Shown: positions 6,717 through 15,333 of the stretch, piece by piece | Layout of the letters: each line of letters begins with the position of its first letter | Position numbering within the stretch: position 1 is the stretch's first letter | Assembly (NCBI RefSeq): GCF_000982955.1 | Contig: NZ_KQ058875.1 | Location: 1 to 55,534 of the forward strand | DNA length: 55,534 nt | From: Micromonospora sp. HK10 | Lineage (GTDB): Bacteria; Actinomycetota; Actinomycetes; Mycobacteriales; Micromonosporaceae | Direction: 5' to 3' | Made by a program: the position numbers and the translations under genes | The notes under the pieces: model-generated | Told to the model about the DNA's origin: nothing | Databases searched by the model: none | Seen by the model: the letters and a program-made list of their open reading frames with translations, nothing else

Positions 6717-7904
6717 TCACGCCATCGGCACGGCCGATACGTCCACCGTCTCCGGGTACTTGAGGCCGGCACCGGTGTTCAACACCACCACCCGCTCGCC
6801 GGCCCGGATCCAGCCGCCCGCCCGCAGGTGCCGGGCGGCGGTCAGGCAGGCCGCCCCCTCCGGGCAGAGCAGCAGCCCCTCCCGGGCGGCGAAATCCCGC
6901 AGGTCGGCGAGGATCTCGGCGTCGTCCACCGCGATCGCGGTGCCGCCGCTCTCCCGCAGCGCCGCCAGGATCAGCTCGTCGCCGAGCGGGGCCGGCACCG
7001 TGATGCCGTACGCCACGGTGCTGGCCTCCGCCCACGGCGTGGCGCGCGGCTCGCCGGCCGCGAACGCCCGCACGATCGGTGCGCAGCCGGTCGACTGCAC
7101 CGCCACGAGGCGGGGCAGCCGGTCCTCCACCCAGCCCAGCTCGCGCAGCTCGTGCAGCGCCTTGTGGATGCCGATCAGCCCCACCCCGCCCCCGGTGGGA
7201 TAGATGATCACCTCGGGCACCTGCCAGCCGAGCTGCTCGACGATCTCGTACCCCATGGTCTTCTTACCCTCCAGGCGGTACGGCTCGCGCAGCGTGCCGG
7301 CGTCGAAGACCCGCCCGGCCGACTCGGCGACCAGCCGGGCCACCCACCGGCCGGCGTCGCTGATCAGCCCGTCCACCAGCCGCAGGTCCGCCCCGGCCGC
7401 GACGCACTCCCGGCGGCAGATGGTCGGCGCGGACAGCGGCATGGCGATGGTCGCGCCCAGCCCGGCCCGGGCCGCGTACGTCGCCCAGGCCGCCCCGGCG
7501 TTGCCGTTGGTCGGCATGGCGATCCGCTCGACGCCCAGCTCCCGGGCGCGGCTCACGCCCACCGCCGCGCCGCGGGCCTTGAACGACCCGGTCGGGGTCA
7601 ACCCCTCGTCCTTCACGATCAGGTCGGGGATCCCGATCTCCTGGCCGTAGTCGGGGGCGCGCAGCAGCGGCGTCCAGCCCTCGCCCAGCGTGGTCACGAA
7701 GCGCGGGTCCGCCACCGGCAGCACCTCCCGGTAGCGCCACAGGTCGGCCGGGCGCAGCCCGAACTGCTCGGGGGTCACCGACGCGGCCACCGCCGCCAGG
7801 TCGTAGCGGGCGAGCAGCGGCGAGCCGCACCCGCAGAGGTTCTGCGGCTCGCCCGCCGGATGCTCCCGACCGCAGCGCGGGCATTCCAGGTGCGTCAGGT
7901 GCAC
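6717..7904 (-). CDS. thrC: Threonine synthase (PLP-dependent, with N-terminal zinc ribbon)
   Basis: A 395-residue fold-type II PLP enzyme that would convert O-phosphohomoserine to threonine. The N-terminus has a zinc ribbon (Cys8, Cys11, Cys24, Cys26), then the PLP-lysine motif TGSFKARG with Lys109, the substrate/phosphate loop region MPTNGNAGAAW, and the glycine-rich phosphate-binding stretch YPTGGGVGLIG. The ribbon-bearing subgroup is common as a stand-alone threonine synthase in actinobacteria, separate from a hom-thrC-thrB operon; the rest of that operon is not here. GTG start with a good GAGGAGC site. Only 8 bp separate it from the LigD-like gene upstream, so they are probably co-transcribed. 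Other fold-II enzymes are possible but less likely given length and motifs. Confidence 0.85.
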   Translation of the reverse strand: MHLTHLECPRCGREHPAGEPQNLCGCGSPLLARYDLAAVAASVTPEQFGLRPADLWRYREVLPVADPRFVTTLGEGWTPLLRAPDYGQEIGIPDLIVKDEGLTPTGSFKARGAAVGVSRARELGVERIAMPTNGNAGAAWATYAARAGLGATIAMPLSAPTICRRECVAAGADLRLVDGLISDAGRWVARLVAESAGRVFDAGTLREPYRLEGKKTMGYEIVEQLGWQVPEVIIYPTGGGVGLIGIHKALHELRELGWVEDRLPRLVAVQSTGCAPIVRAFAAGEPRATPWAEASTVAYGITVPAPLGDELILAALRESGGTAIAVDDAEILADLRDFAAREGLLLCPEGAACLTAARHLRAGGWIRAGERVVVLNTGAGLKYPETVDVSAVPMA

Positions 7905-7912
7905 GGTGCTCC

Positions 7913-8947
7913 TCAGCTCTGGTCGATGCTCAGCCAGTGCCGGCTGCGCCGACCCGGCTCGTACGGGGCGTCGAGGCGCTTCGCCACCACCCCCGGAAGC
8001 CCCTGGTCACGGGCGGTTCGCAGGGCGTCCGCGCCGACGCCCGGGAACCACGGCGGAGTCTGCCAGTGCGGGCCGGTCAGCGCCAGGCCGTCGAGCAGTT
8101 CCCGGCGCTGCGCGTACGGCAGGTCGAGGCTGGTCGCGCCCTCCAGCCAGAGCAGGTCCACGGCGAGGAACTGGCCGTCGCGCTTGGTGGGCGCCTTCAT
8201 CCGCCCACCCGGGTCGATCCGGACCAGCACGCCGTCCAGCACCGCCTCGACCGGCGCCAGCTCCTCGGCCATCGCGCGCAGCCACGGGTACCCGCCGGTG
8301 ATCTCCTCGTCGGTGTCGCCGAGCAGCCGCAGCCGCCCGCCGGAGACGTACGCCATCGCCCGCACGCCGTCCCAGCGCAGCTCGTACCCCCAGGCGGCCT
8401 CGTCCTTCGGCAGCCGGCTCGCGGCGGTGGTGTGCATCGGGCGGACCAGCTCCGGCATCGGCGTCCAGCCCTCCGGCGCGGGGTCGGTGCGGCGGACCAT
8501 CCAGTCCCGGCCCCGGCCCCCGGTGGCGAAGAGCACGTACCGGCCCTTCGTCCGCTGCCCGTCCAGCACCACGATCACCTCGTCGTCGCGCCACTTCTCC
8601 GCGCGGTACGTCCCGGTGTCGTGGACGATCATCCGGCCGCCGCCGTACTCGCCGGCCGGGATCTCGCCGTGGAAGGTGAGGTACTCCATCGGGTGGTCCT
8701 CGGTGTGCACGGCGAGGTGGTTGCGTCCGGGGTCGCGGGGGAGCCCGCGCGGCACCGCCCAGGAGGCCAGCACGCCGTCGTGCTCCAGCCGCAGGTCCCA
8801 GTGCAGGCTCCGGGCGTGGTGCTGCTGGATGACGAACCGGAGCTGGCGCCGCGCGCCCCGCTTCCGCTCGGTCGTCGCCGCCGGCACCGGCTCCGGGGTA
8901 CGCGCGGCGTCCCGCTTCCGCCGGTACTCCTCCAGCCGGTCGCCCAC
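7913..8947 (-). CDS. LigD-like protein: intact 3'-phosphoesterase domain plus degenerate DNA-ligase domain
   Basis: 344 residues. Residues 1-165 match the LigD 3'-phosphoesterase domain: RFVIQQHHARSLHWDLRLE supplies His43, His49, Asp51 and Arg53, and His85 and Tyr89 complete the metal/substrate set known from Pseudomonas LigD. Residues 170-344 align with the adenylation domain of ATP-dependent DNA ligases, but the nucleophile Lys of KxDGxR is Arg191 (RWDGVR), the Glu of LDGE is Val240, the Glu of EGVVAK is Pro318, and the motif V lysines are Ser340 and Asp342. The ligase half should therefore be unable to adenylate. The primase/polymerase domain of full LigD is absent, as is the OB-fold. GTG start chosen for GGAG spacing and for agreement with the LEEYRRKRD family start. 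Likely role: DNA 3'-end repair or an accessory to NHEJ. Confidence 0.85.
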   Translation of the reverse strand: MGDRLEEYRRKRDAARTPEPVPAATTERKRGARRQLRFVIQQHHARSLHWDLRLEHDGVLASWAVPRGLPRDPGRNHLAVHTEDHPMEYLTFHGEIPAGEYGGGRMIVHDTGTYRAEKWRDDEVIVVLDGQRTKGRYVLFATGGRGRDWMVRRTDPAPEGWTPMPELVRPMHTTAASRLPKDEAAWGYELRWDGVRAMAYVSGGRLRLLGDTDEEITGGYPWLRAMAEELAPVEAVLDGVLVRIDPGGRMKAPTKRDGQFLAVDLLWLEGATSLDLPYAQRRELLDGLALTGPHWQTPPWFPGVGADALRTARDQGLPGVVAKRLDAPYEPGRRSRHWLSIDQS

Positions 8948-9048
8948 GCCCGTATTCTCCGGCAGGACAGGCCGGATCGCCCGGTTCCCGCCCTTTCTGT
9001 CTCGTTCCGCGCGCGCCGGGCGGCCGGCATGGCTGCGGCGTACCGGGG

Positions 9049-9054
9049 TAGAAG
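9049..9054 (+). promoter_or_regulatory. -10 box of a leaderless promoter (aldo-keto reductase)
   Basis: TAGAAG ends 7 nt before the ATG at 9062 and no ribosome site is present, which fits a transcript beginning at the start codon. No convincing -35 is seen. Confidence 0.4.
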
Positions 9055-9061
9055 CGTCGGT

Positions 9062-9844
9062 ATGGACCTCGACCAGCCCACCGTCCCGCTCACCGGCGAC
9101 GTCCGGATGCCGCTGCTCGGCTTCGGCACCTGGCAGGCCACCGGCGAGGCCGGGTACGACGCGGTGCTCGCCGCCCTGGACGCCGGCTACCGGCACATCG
9201 ACACCGCCACCATGTACGGCAACGAGAAGGAGGTCGGCCGGGCCATCGCGGAGAGCGGGCTGCGCCGCGAGGACCTCTTCATCACCACGAAGCTGCCGCC
9301 CGACCGGGTGGGCCGGGAGCGGCAGACCATCGAGGCCAGCCTGGCCGCCCTGGACACCGACCACGTCGACCTGTGGCTGATCCACTGGCCGCCGTCCGCG
9401 GCCGGCGACAGCATCCCCGCCTGGCGCGAGATGCTCGCGGCCCGGGACGAGAACCTGACCCGGGCCGTCGGGGTGAGCAACTACAGCATCAGCCAGATCG
9501 ACGAGCTCATCCAGGCCACCGAGGAGACCCCGGCGGTCAACCAGATCCGCTGGAGCCCGTCGCTGTACGACCGCCAGGTGCACGCGGCGCACCGGGACCG
9601 GGGGGTGGTGCTGGAGGGCTACAGCCCGTTCAAGACCAGCGACCTGTCGGATCCCGTGCTGGTCCGGATCGCCCAGGCGCACGACGTCTCCCCGGCGCAG
9701 GTGGTGCTCCGCTGGCACATCGACCACGAGATCGTGGTGATCCCCAAGTCGGTCACCCCGGAGCGGATCCGGGCCAACGCCGACGTCTTCGGCTTCTCGC
9801 TCACCGCCGAGGAGATGCGCGACATCGACGCGCTCGGCGGCTGA
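9062..9844 (+). CDS. Aldo-keto reductase
   Basis: A 260-residue NADPH-dependent oxidoreductase of the AKR superfamily ((beta/alpha)8 barrel), closest in style to the 2,5-diketogluconate reductase group. The catalytic tetrad is complete: Asp and Tyr in DTATMYGNE, Lys in ITTKLPP, His in LIHWPP. The C-terminal cofactor-binding motif IPKSVTPERIRAN is present. The start ATG follows a -10-like box by 7 nt. It is divergent from the LigD-like gene and is followed by a strong hairpin terminator. Physiological substrate unknown. Confidence 0.93.
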   Translation: MDLDQPTVPLTGDVRMPLLGFGTWQATGEAGYDAVLAALDAGYRHIDTATMYGNEKEVGRAIAESGLRREDLFITTKLPPDRVGRERQTIEASLAALDTDHVDLWLIHWPPSAAGDSIPAWREMLAARDENLTRAVGVSNYSISQIDELIQATEETPAVNQIRWSPSLYDRQVHAAHRDRGVVLEGYSPFKTSDLSDPVLVRIAQAHDVSPAQVVLRWHIDHEIVVIPKSVTPERIRANADVFGFSLTAEEMRDIDALGG

Positions 9845-9856
9845 CGGTTCGGCAGC

Positions 9857-9886
9857 GGGGGCGCGGTCCGTCCGGACCGCGCCCCC
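9857..9886. terminator. Bidirectional hairpin terminator
   Basis: Perfect 13-bp stem GGGGGCGCGGTCC (9857-9869) with GGACCGCGCCCCC (9874-9886) and a 4-nt loop. It lies between the converging aldo-keto reductase (ends 9844) and endoglucanase (ends 9904) genes, so it can serve both. There is no U-tract, as is usual in actinomycetes. Confidence 0.85.
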
Positions 9887-9903
9887 GTGTCGTACGCCCC
9901 TGA

Positions 9904-11037
9904 TCAGGACCGGGCGCAGGTGGTTCCGTTGAGGGAGAAGCTGGTCGGCGAGGAGTACGAGCCGTTCAACGTCCCCTGGTAGCCGAAGCTGGTGGAGGCG
10001 CCGGGCGACAGCGTGCCGTTGTAGCCGACGTTCCGGGCGGTCACCGCGGATCCGCTCTGGGTCACGGTGGCGTTCCAGGAACTGGTGATGGTCTGCCCGG
10101 AGGGCAGGTTGTAGCTGAGCGTCCAGCCGTTGATGGTGCTGCCGCCGGTGTTGGTGACCTGGACGTCAGCGGTGAAGCCGTTGTTCCAGGCGTTCGCGGT
10201 GTACTTCACCGCGCAGCCGCTGCCGCCCGACGGTGGCGGGGTGGTGGTCGGCGGAGCCGTCGTGGGCGGCGGGGTCGCGCCGGTGTTGACGCTCTGCGAG
10301 AAGGAGTTGACGGCCAGACCCACGCCGCCCTGCCACGGCTCGAAGCCGGCCTGGATGCTGGTCAGGTACCAGTCGTTGGTGATCGCGCCCCGGTTGCGGG
10401 TGTCGGCGATGAACGCCATGGCGTCGAAGCTCAGGCTGCTGATGGGGGACGGCGCCACGTACGAGATGACGTTGTTCGAGCCGTTGCTGCCCCGCCAGAC
10501 CTCCCAGGTCCGCCCGGCGATGTTGGCGTTGCCGACCACGGAGCCGATCGGCTGGATCGGGCCCTGCCGGTTGAACCAGATCATGATTTCCATCTGGTTC
10601 ACCCCGTCCTTCTTGGGGCTGGGGTCGAGCCAGATGTCGTACGCGGCGTCGTAGACGGCGCCGCTGACGTAGTTGTAGCTGATGCTGCTCGGCGCGCTGC
10701 CGATGTTCTTCACCTGGGCCGGCAGGTTGGTGCCGGGCGAGCAGTTGGTGTAGTGGCAGCCGACGAAGATCGACGGGTAGGAGACCGGGGCGCCGCTGGT
10801 GTTGCCGGTCCCGTCCTGCCGGGTGATGGAGAAACCGCTCGAGGTGACGTTGATGCACTGCTGGGCGGTGGTGCCCCAGCGGTTGTTCTGCACCACGTAC
10901 TTGCCGCCGATGGTGGTCGATCCGTACTGGTCGCAGATCTGGGTGTCGGCGGAGGCGGTGCCGCCGAGGACGATGGCGACGATCGAGCTGGCGGCCAGCA
11001 GGCCGGCGGCCGCGATCGCCCTGAGTGGACGCTTCAT
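9904..11037 (-). CDS. Secreted endoglucanase, GH12 with C-terminal CBM2
   Basis: 377 residues. Signal peptide 1-30 ending in ASA; GH12 catalytic domain about 31-255 with the nucleophile Glu150 in NQMEIMIWFNRQGPIQPIG and the acid/base Glu233 in AGFEPWQGG. A Pro/Thr linker (about 255-270) leads to a family 2 cellulose-binding module (275-377) with flanking cysteines (GCAVKYTANAW ... GTTCARS) and the NGWTLSYNLPSGQ strand. It should cleave internal beta-1,4-glucosidic bonds in cellulose or mixed-linkage glucans outside the cell. The ATG has an AAGGAGC site; in-frame sequence further upstream is a repeat region, not protein-like. A CelR/CebR-type operator lies 51 bp upstream. Confidence 0.94.
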   Translation of the reverse strand: MKRPLRAIAAAGLLAASSIVAIVLGGTASADTQICDQYGSTTIGGKYVVQNNRWGTTAQQCINVTSSGFSITRQDGTGNTSGAPVSYPSIFVGCHYTNCSPGTNLPAQVKNIGSAPSSISYNYVSGAVYDAAYDIWLDPSPKKDGVNQMEIMIWFNRQGPIQPIGSVVGNANIAGRTWEVWRGSNGSNNVISYVAPSPISSLSFDAMAFIADTRNRGAITNDWYLTSIQAGFEPWQGGVGLAVNSFSQSVNTGATPPPTTAPPTTTPPPSGGSGCAVKYTANAWNNGFTADVQVTNTGGSTINGWTLSYNLPSGQTITSSWNATVTQSGSAVTARNVGYNGTLSPGASTSFGYQGTLNGSYSSPTSFSLNGTTCARS

Positions 11038-11087
11038 GATGCTCCTTGGCTCGGCGCGGGGCGCCGGAAGGTGTGGTGGGGTACGTC

Positions 11088-11101
11088 CGGGAGCGCTCCC
11101 A
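11088..11101. promoter_or_regulatory. CelR/CebR-type operator upstream of the GH12 endoglucanase
   Basis: CGGGAGCGCTCCCA, 13 of 14 identical to the palindrome TGGGAGCGCTCCCA known as the binding site of the LacI-family cellulose regulators CelR (Thermobifida) and CebR (Streptomyces). It is centred about 57 bp before the endoglucanase start. Expected effect: repression relieved by cellobiose or cello-oligosaccharides. The regulator gene is not in this window. Confidence 0.85.
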
Positions 11102-11213
11102 TGGTTCCTCAACACATTCACATGTCTAAAACCGTTGTGCAACTGCGCCGACCGAATCGCCCTGGTCTTTCCACGCTCGGTGAGCCGCCGCAGGCCGGGC
11201 GTACGCGCCGGGA

Positions 11214-11310
11214 CGCGGTCACCGTCCGCGTCTGCGCGCCGGGCGGCGCCCTCACCCTCCGCGTCTGCGTGCCGGGGGGCGCGGTCACCCTTCGCGACTG
11301 CGCTGAACGG
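11214..11310. repeat. 33-bp tandem repeat, three diverged units
   Basis: Units at 11214-11246, 11247-11279 and from 11280, sharing the frame CGC-G/C-TCACC...CGCGTCTGCG...CCGGG. They lie in the promoter-side spacer of the LamG gene. The third unit is the most diverged and incomplete. Confidence 0.75.
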
Positions 11311-11381
11311 CCGATTGACCACCCTTTCACCGTCCACATACGGTGTCGCTGATCTTCAATGCCTGACACGGGGGAGTGCAC

Positions 11382-14300
11382 ATGGCGCAACGCTGGACCC
11401 TGCCCGAAAACCGGAGCGGGACAGGCCGTCCCGACCCGATCCGTCACCGCCTGGCCGGACTGACCGCCGTGGCCCTGGCCGCCGCGGCCGGCATGGTCGC
11501 CGTCACCGCCGCGACCCCGACGCCGGCCCGCGCCGCCGCCGCACCGGTCTGTGCCGACTCCAAAGCCTCCGAGCGGGAAGCGGTGGCGACGGCCGCCGCG
11601 TGCGGCCGGCCCGTGGTGGTCGGCTCGTCGCGGTCGGAGTACACCCAGGTGACCGCCCAGCCGGACGGCCGGCTGCGGTTCGAGTCGGCGGTCGAGCCGC
11701 AGCGTACCCGCCGTGCCGACGGCACCTGGGCCGACGTCGACCTGTCGTTGCGGGCCGGCGCGGACGGCCTGCTGCGCCCGGTCGCCTCGGTGGCCGACGT
11801 GGCGTTCTCGGCCGGCGGGGACCGGCCCCTGATCAGCCTGAAGCGGGCCGGTCGGTCGCTGACCTTCTCCTGGCCCGGTCGGCTGCCGACGCCCACCGTG
11901 TCCGGGGACTCCGCCACCTACGCGGGCGTGCTGCCGGACGTCGACCTGGTGGTACGGGCCACCCACACCGGCTTCACCCACGTGCTGGTGGTGAAGAGCC
12001 CGTCGGCGGCGGCCAACCCGGCGGTCCGCGAGATCGCGCTGAAGACCGGCGGCGACGTGACGCTGTCCCGGCACGCGGACGGTTCGCTGACCGCCGCGGC
12101 GGGCGCCACCGCCATCGCCCGGTCGCAGCCGGCGGTGATGTGGGACTCCGCGCTGCCGAAGCGCGCCGCGGCGGCCGCGCACGAGGCCGCCCGGGGCCGG
12201 TCGGACGCGCTGACCGCCGGGGACGGCGCGCGCACCGCGGCCGTCGCCACCCGGGTCGCCAAGGGCGAGTTGCGGCTGGTGCCGGACGCCGCGCTGCTGG
12301 CCGGGGCCACCTACCCGGTCTACGTCGACCCGGCCTGGTCGGTGGCGAAGTCGCGGTGGGCCTACGCGACCAGTGACGGCTGCACCAACACCGACTACTC
12401 GGTGGCCCGGGTCGGCTACAGCCCGGACGGGCCGTGCGTCGGGTCGCGGTTCCGGTCGTACTTCGAGTTCCCCACCACCAACGGCTCGGTGTCGTTGAAG
12501 GGCAAGTACATCTACTCGGCGTACGTGCAGATGAACCTCTACCACTCCTGGTCGTGCGGGAACACCTGGGCGCACATGTACCTGGTGCCGGTGATCAACG
12601 CGACCATGAAGGCGTCCTACTCCGGCATGAAGCTGAAGTCCTGGATGGACTCCGCGGAGGGGCACGCGAACAAGGGCAGCGGATGCTCGGACTCGCCGCA
12701 GCCCGACATGACGATGAACTTCACCGGCAGCGGGGTGAAGAGCCAGGTCCAGGCCGCCGCGACCGGCAGCTGGAGCACGCTCACCGTCGGCTTCTGCGCC
12801 TGCAACCCGGAGGGCCAGTACGAGACGGCGCAGGACCGCTGGAAGAAGTTCACCCCGGGCAAGGCCAAGCTGATCGTCGACTACGACTCCCGGCCCGGCA
12901 AGCCGACCAACTTCCAGATCGCCGGCGTGGCCTGCGCGACCTCCGGCGTGACCACCATCGGCACGCTCAGCCCGACCTTCTCGGCGGTCTACCCGGACGC
13001 CGACACCACCCAGGCGCTGACCGGCACCTACGAGTGGATCGAGGTGCCTTCCGGCGGCATGGGCACGGTGACCGACACCTACCCGGCCCGCAAGCCGAAA
13101 CCGGCGAACGTGTCCGCGCCGGCGAACGGCCGGGCGGTCACCGCCGCCGTCGCCCTGGTCAAGGACAAGACGTACGCGTTCCGGGTGACCGCCGTGGACC
13201 CGGCGCCCTACTCGCAGTGGAGCGGCTGGTCGGCCTGGTGCCAGTTCAAGGCGGACACCACGGTGCCTCCGGTCACGGTCACCGTGGTGACCCCGCCGGC
13301 CGGTCCGGGCCAGCCCGGCACGTTCAAGATCTCCTCGACGGCCACCGACGTGACCAGCTTCAAGTACGGCTGGACGGGGGCCACCACGAGCGTGGCGGCG
13401 ACCACGGTCAACGGCGTCAAGCAGGCCACGGTGACCCTGACCGCGCCGAAGTACGGCACGAACATCCTGTACGCCTCGGCGGTCGACGGCACCCTGAACG
13501 AGGGCTACGGCAGCGCGGAGTTCATCGTGGGCCGGCCCCGGCCGGCGGTGGCCCGGTGGACGCTGGAGACCTACCCCGGCCAGACCCAGGCGGCGGCGCT
13601 GGCCGACCAGCAGTCGGGCTACGGGGACACGGACGGGGCCGGTCCGCTGGTGAAGGACAGCCCGCTGACGGCCAGCAACCTGACCTGGTCCAGTGACACG
13701 CACCTGATCGGTGGCTCGGTGGCCACGATGAACGGCACCACCAGCGAGGCGCAGACCGCCATGCCGGTGGTCGACACCAGCCAGTCGTTCAGCGTCGCGG
13801 CCTGGCTGCGGCTGCCGGCGATGCCGACCTGGGACACCGTGGCGCTGGCCCAGGACGGCGCCGACGCGGCCGGCTTCCAGCTGGGCACCCGGATGGTGGA
13901 CTCGGTGGCGAAGTGGTCGTTCAGCATGAAGAACAACTCGGCCCAGTCCAGCGTCACCCGGGCGGCCACGCAGACCATCGAGGTCAGCGAGGTCGGCAAG
14001 TGGGTGCACCTGGTCGGCGTCTACGACCGGGCGGCCGGCAAGATCCGGCTGTACGTCGACGACCAGCCGGCCATGGAGTCGGCCGGGCCGAGCACGCCGT
14101 GGCAGGCCAACGGGGTGTTCGCGGTGGGCCGTGGCTGGGTCGACGGCGCCAAGAACAAGTACTGGAAGGGCTCGATCGCCGACGTGCAGGTCTATGACCG
14201 GGTGTTGGTGGATCACGACTTCACCGGCCAGCTCAAGTCGGATCCCGACTCGGGCGGCGTCGACGAGCCCGGGATGCTGACCCCGACCACCGTCGGCCAG

Positions 14301-15095
14301 TGGAGTTTCGCCCGTTCTGCCGGGTGCTTCATCCAGGATCTGGCCGACACCTGCCAGGCGGGCGACCTCACCGGCTTCGACCGCTGGCTGGCGCTGCAGC
14401 GGGGCGCCGACCCGCTGGCCGACGGCCTGCGGGACACCGGCCTGGCCCTGGACAACACCATCGACGGCCAGACCGGGACCCGGGAGTGGGCCCGGACGGC
14501 CTACAAGAAGGGGGTGACCGCGCCGGACGCCGCGGGTCTGCAGTACACGATCTGGCAGAACACCCCGGTGCTGCGCACCGACCAGTCGTTCACCGTGTCG
14601 GCCTGGGTCAAGCTGGACCGGACCGATGTGCCGCAGACCGTGCTGGCCCAGGAGGGCAGCGTCAACAACGGCTTCTACCTCTACTACCTGCCGGACAACG
14701 GCGGCGAGTGGAAGTTCAAGATGCTCAAGGACGCCGCCACCCAGGACGGCGGCACCGGCTCCACCATCGTGGCCGCTCCGGCGCAGGACCCGGACGCGAG
14801 CTGGCACCACCTGGTGGGCGTGCTGGACGTCGGGCACCGCCAGCTCAAGCTGTACGTCGACGGCGAGATCTACCGGTCGGAGACCAGCAGCGCGACGTCC
14901 AGCATCCCGCTCAACGCCGCCTGGCAGCCGTGGCAGGCGAACGGCCCGCTCAGGGTCGGCAGCGGCATCGGTGATGCCAACCTGCTGTTCGGCACGATCG
15001 ACGAGGTCGGCACGTACCAGGGTGCGATGACCGACGCCCAGGTGCGGACGCTCTACGACACCCAGGTGGTGCGGGACCCGACGTCGGGCGAGTGA
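11382..15095 (+). CDS. Large secreted protein with two C-terminal LamG/concanavalin-like domains
   Basis: 1237 residues. Signal region about 25-50 (LTAVALAAAAGMVAVTAATP, then ARA). The N-terminal 300 residues (EYTQVTAQPDGRLRFESAVE, TWADVDLSL) are of the kind found in large actinobacterial LamG or RHS-associated wall proteins. A central cysteine-containing beta-rich region (about 320-500) is followed by Ig-like segments (about 505-720). Two LamG modules follow: one around FSVAAWLRLP / IRLYVDDQPA and one around FTVSAWVKLD / LKLYVDGEIY. No catalytic residues, toxin tip or sortase signal are visible at the C-terminus. Role inferred: extracellular carbohydrate or matrix binding. ATG 11382 preferred over GTG 11376 because GGGGGAG lies 6 bp before it. 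Confidence 0.85.
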   Translation: MAQRWTLPENRSGTGRPDPIRHRLAGLTAVALAAAAGMVAVTAATPTPARAAAAPVCADSKASEREAVATAAACGRPVVVGSSRSEYTQVTAQPDGRLRFESAVEPQRTRRADGTWADVDLSLRAGADGLLRPVASVADVAFSAGGDRPLISLKRAGRSLTFSWPGRLPTPTVSGDSATYAGVLPDVDLVVRATHTGFTHVLVVKSPSAAANPAVREIALKTGGDVTLSRHADGSLTAAAGATAIARSQPAVMWDSALPKRAAAAAHEAARGRSDALTAGDGARTAAVATRVAKGELRLVPDAALLAGATYPVYVDPAWSVAKSRWAYATSDGCTNTDYSVARVGYSPDGPCVGSRFRSYFEFPTTNGSVSLKGKYIYSAYVQMNLYHSWSCGNTWAHMYLVPVINATMKASYSGMKLKSWMDSAEGHANKGSGCSDSPQPDMTMNFTGSGVKSQVQAAATGSWSTLTVGFCACNPEGQYETAQDRWKKFTPGKAKLIVDYDSRPGKPTNFQIAGVACATSGVTTIGTLSPTFSAVYPDADTTQALTGTYEWIEVPSGGMGTVTDTYPARKPKPANVSAPANGRAVTAAVALVKDKTYAFRVTAVDPAPYSQWSGWSAWCQFKADTTVPPVTVTVVTPPAGPGQPGTFKISSTATDVTSFKYGWTGATTSVAATTVNGVKQATVTLTAPKYGTNILYASAVDGTLNEGYGSAEFIVGRPRPAVARWTLETYPGQTQAAALADQQSGYGDTDGAGPLVKDSPLTASNLTWSSDTHLIGGSVATMNGTTSEAQTAMPVVDTSQSFSVAAWLRLPAMPTWDTVALAQDGADAAGFQLGTRMVDSVAKWSFSMKNNSAQSSVTRAATQTIEVSEVGKWVHLVGVYDRAAGKIRLYVDDQPAMESAGPSTPWQANGVFAVGRGWVDGAKNKYWKGSIADVQVYDRVLVDHDFTGQLKSDPDSGGVDEPGMLTPTTVGQWSFARSAGCFIQDLADTCQAGDLTGFDRWLALQRGADPLADGLRDTGLALDNTIDGQTGTREWARTAYKKGVTAPDAAGLQYTIWQNTPVLRTDQSFTVSAWVKLDRTDVPQTVLAQEGSVNNGFYLYYLPDNGGEWKFKMLKDAATQDGGTGSTIVAAPAQDPDASWHHLVGVLDVGHRQLKLYVDGEIYRSETSSATSSIPLNAAWQPWQANGPLRVGSGIGDANLLFGTIDEVGTYQGAMTDAQVRTLYDTQVVRDPTSGE

Positions 15096-15100
15096 TCCTT

Positions 15101-15134
15101 CCCGCGCCGGCGGCCACCCGGTCGCCGGCGCGGG
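15101..15134 (+). terminator. Hairpin terminator of the LamG gene
   Basis: Perfect 12-bp stem CCCGCGCCGGCG (15101-15112) with CGCCGGCGCGGG (15123-15134), 10-nt loop, 5 bp after the stop codon. Confidence 0.8.
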
Positions 15135-15141
15135 GCAGCCT

Positions 15142-15174
15142 AACGGCGGGTCGGGCCATGTCCGACCCGCCGTT
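15142..15174 (+). terminator. Second hairpin in tandem
   Basis: Perfect 13-bp stem AACGGCGGGTCGG (15142-15154) with CCGACCCGCCGTT (15162-15174), 7-nt loop. It directly follows the first hairpin, a double terminator before the FAD gene. Confidence 0.75.
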
Positions 15175-15333
15175 CGCCGTCTCCGGCCGGGGTGGGAGTT
15201 GCGCCGGGTGGGATCGGCACGGCGTACCGAGGGGCCGGCCGCCACCGCCGATGTGGGTCTACCGCGCGCTGATTGCGGGGAGTAGTGTCTTGCCTCCAAC
15301 GCGTGCCGAACCCCTCCGGAGGCGTACACCACC

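Larger units (their letters stand above)
11038..11381. other. Divergent spacer between the endoglucanase and LamG genes
   Basis: 344 bp with no gene. It carries the CelR-like palindrome (11088-11101) near the endoglucanase, an AT-richer segment (about 11105-11145) where promoters may lie, and a 33-bp tandem repeat (11214-11310). No clear promoter for the LamG gene was identified. Confidence 0.6.
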
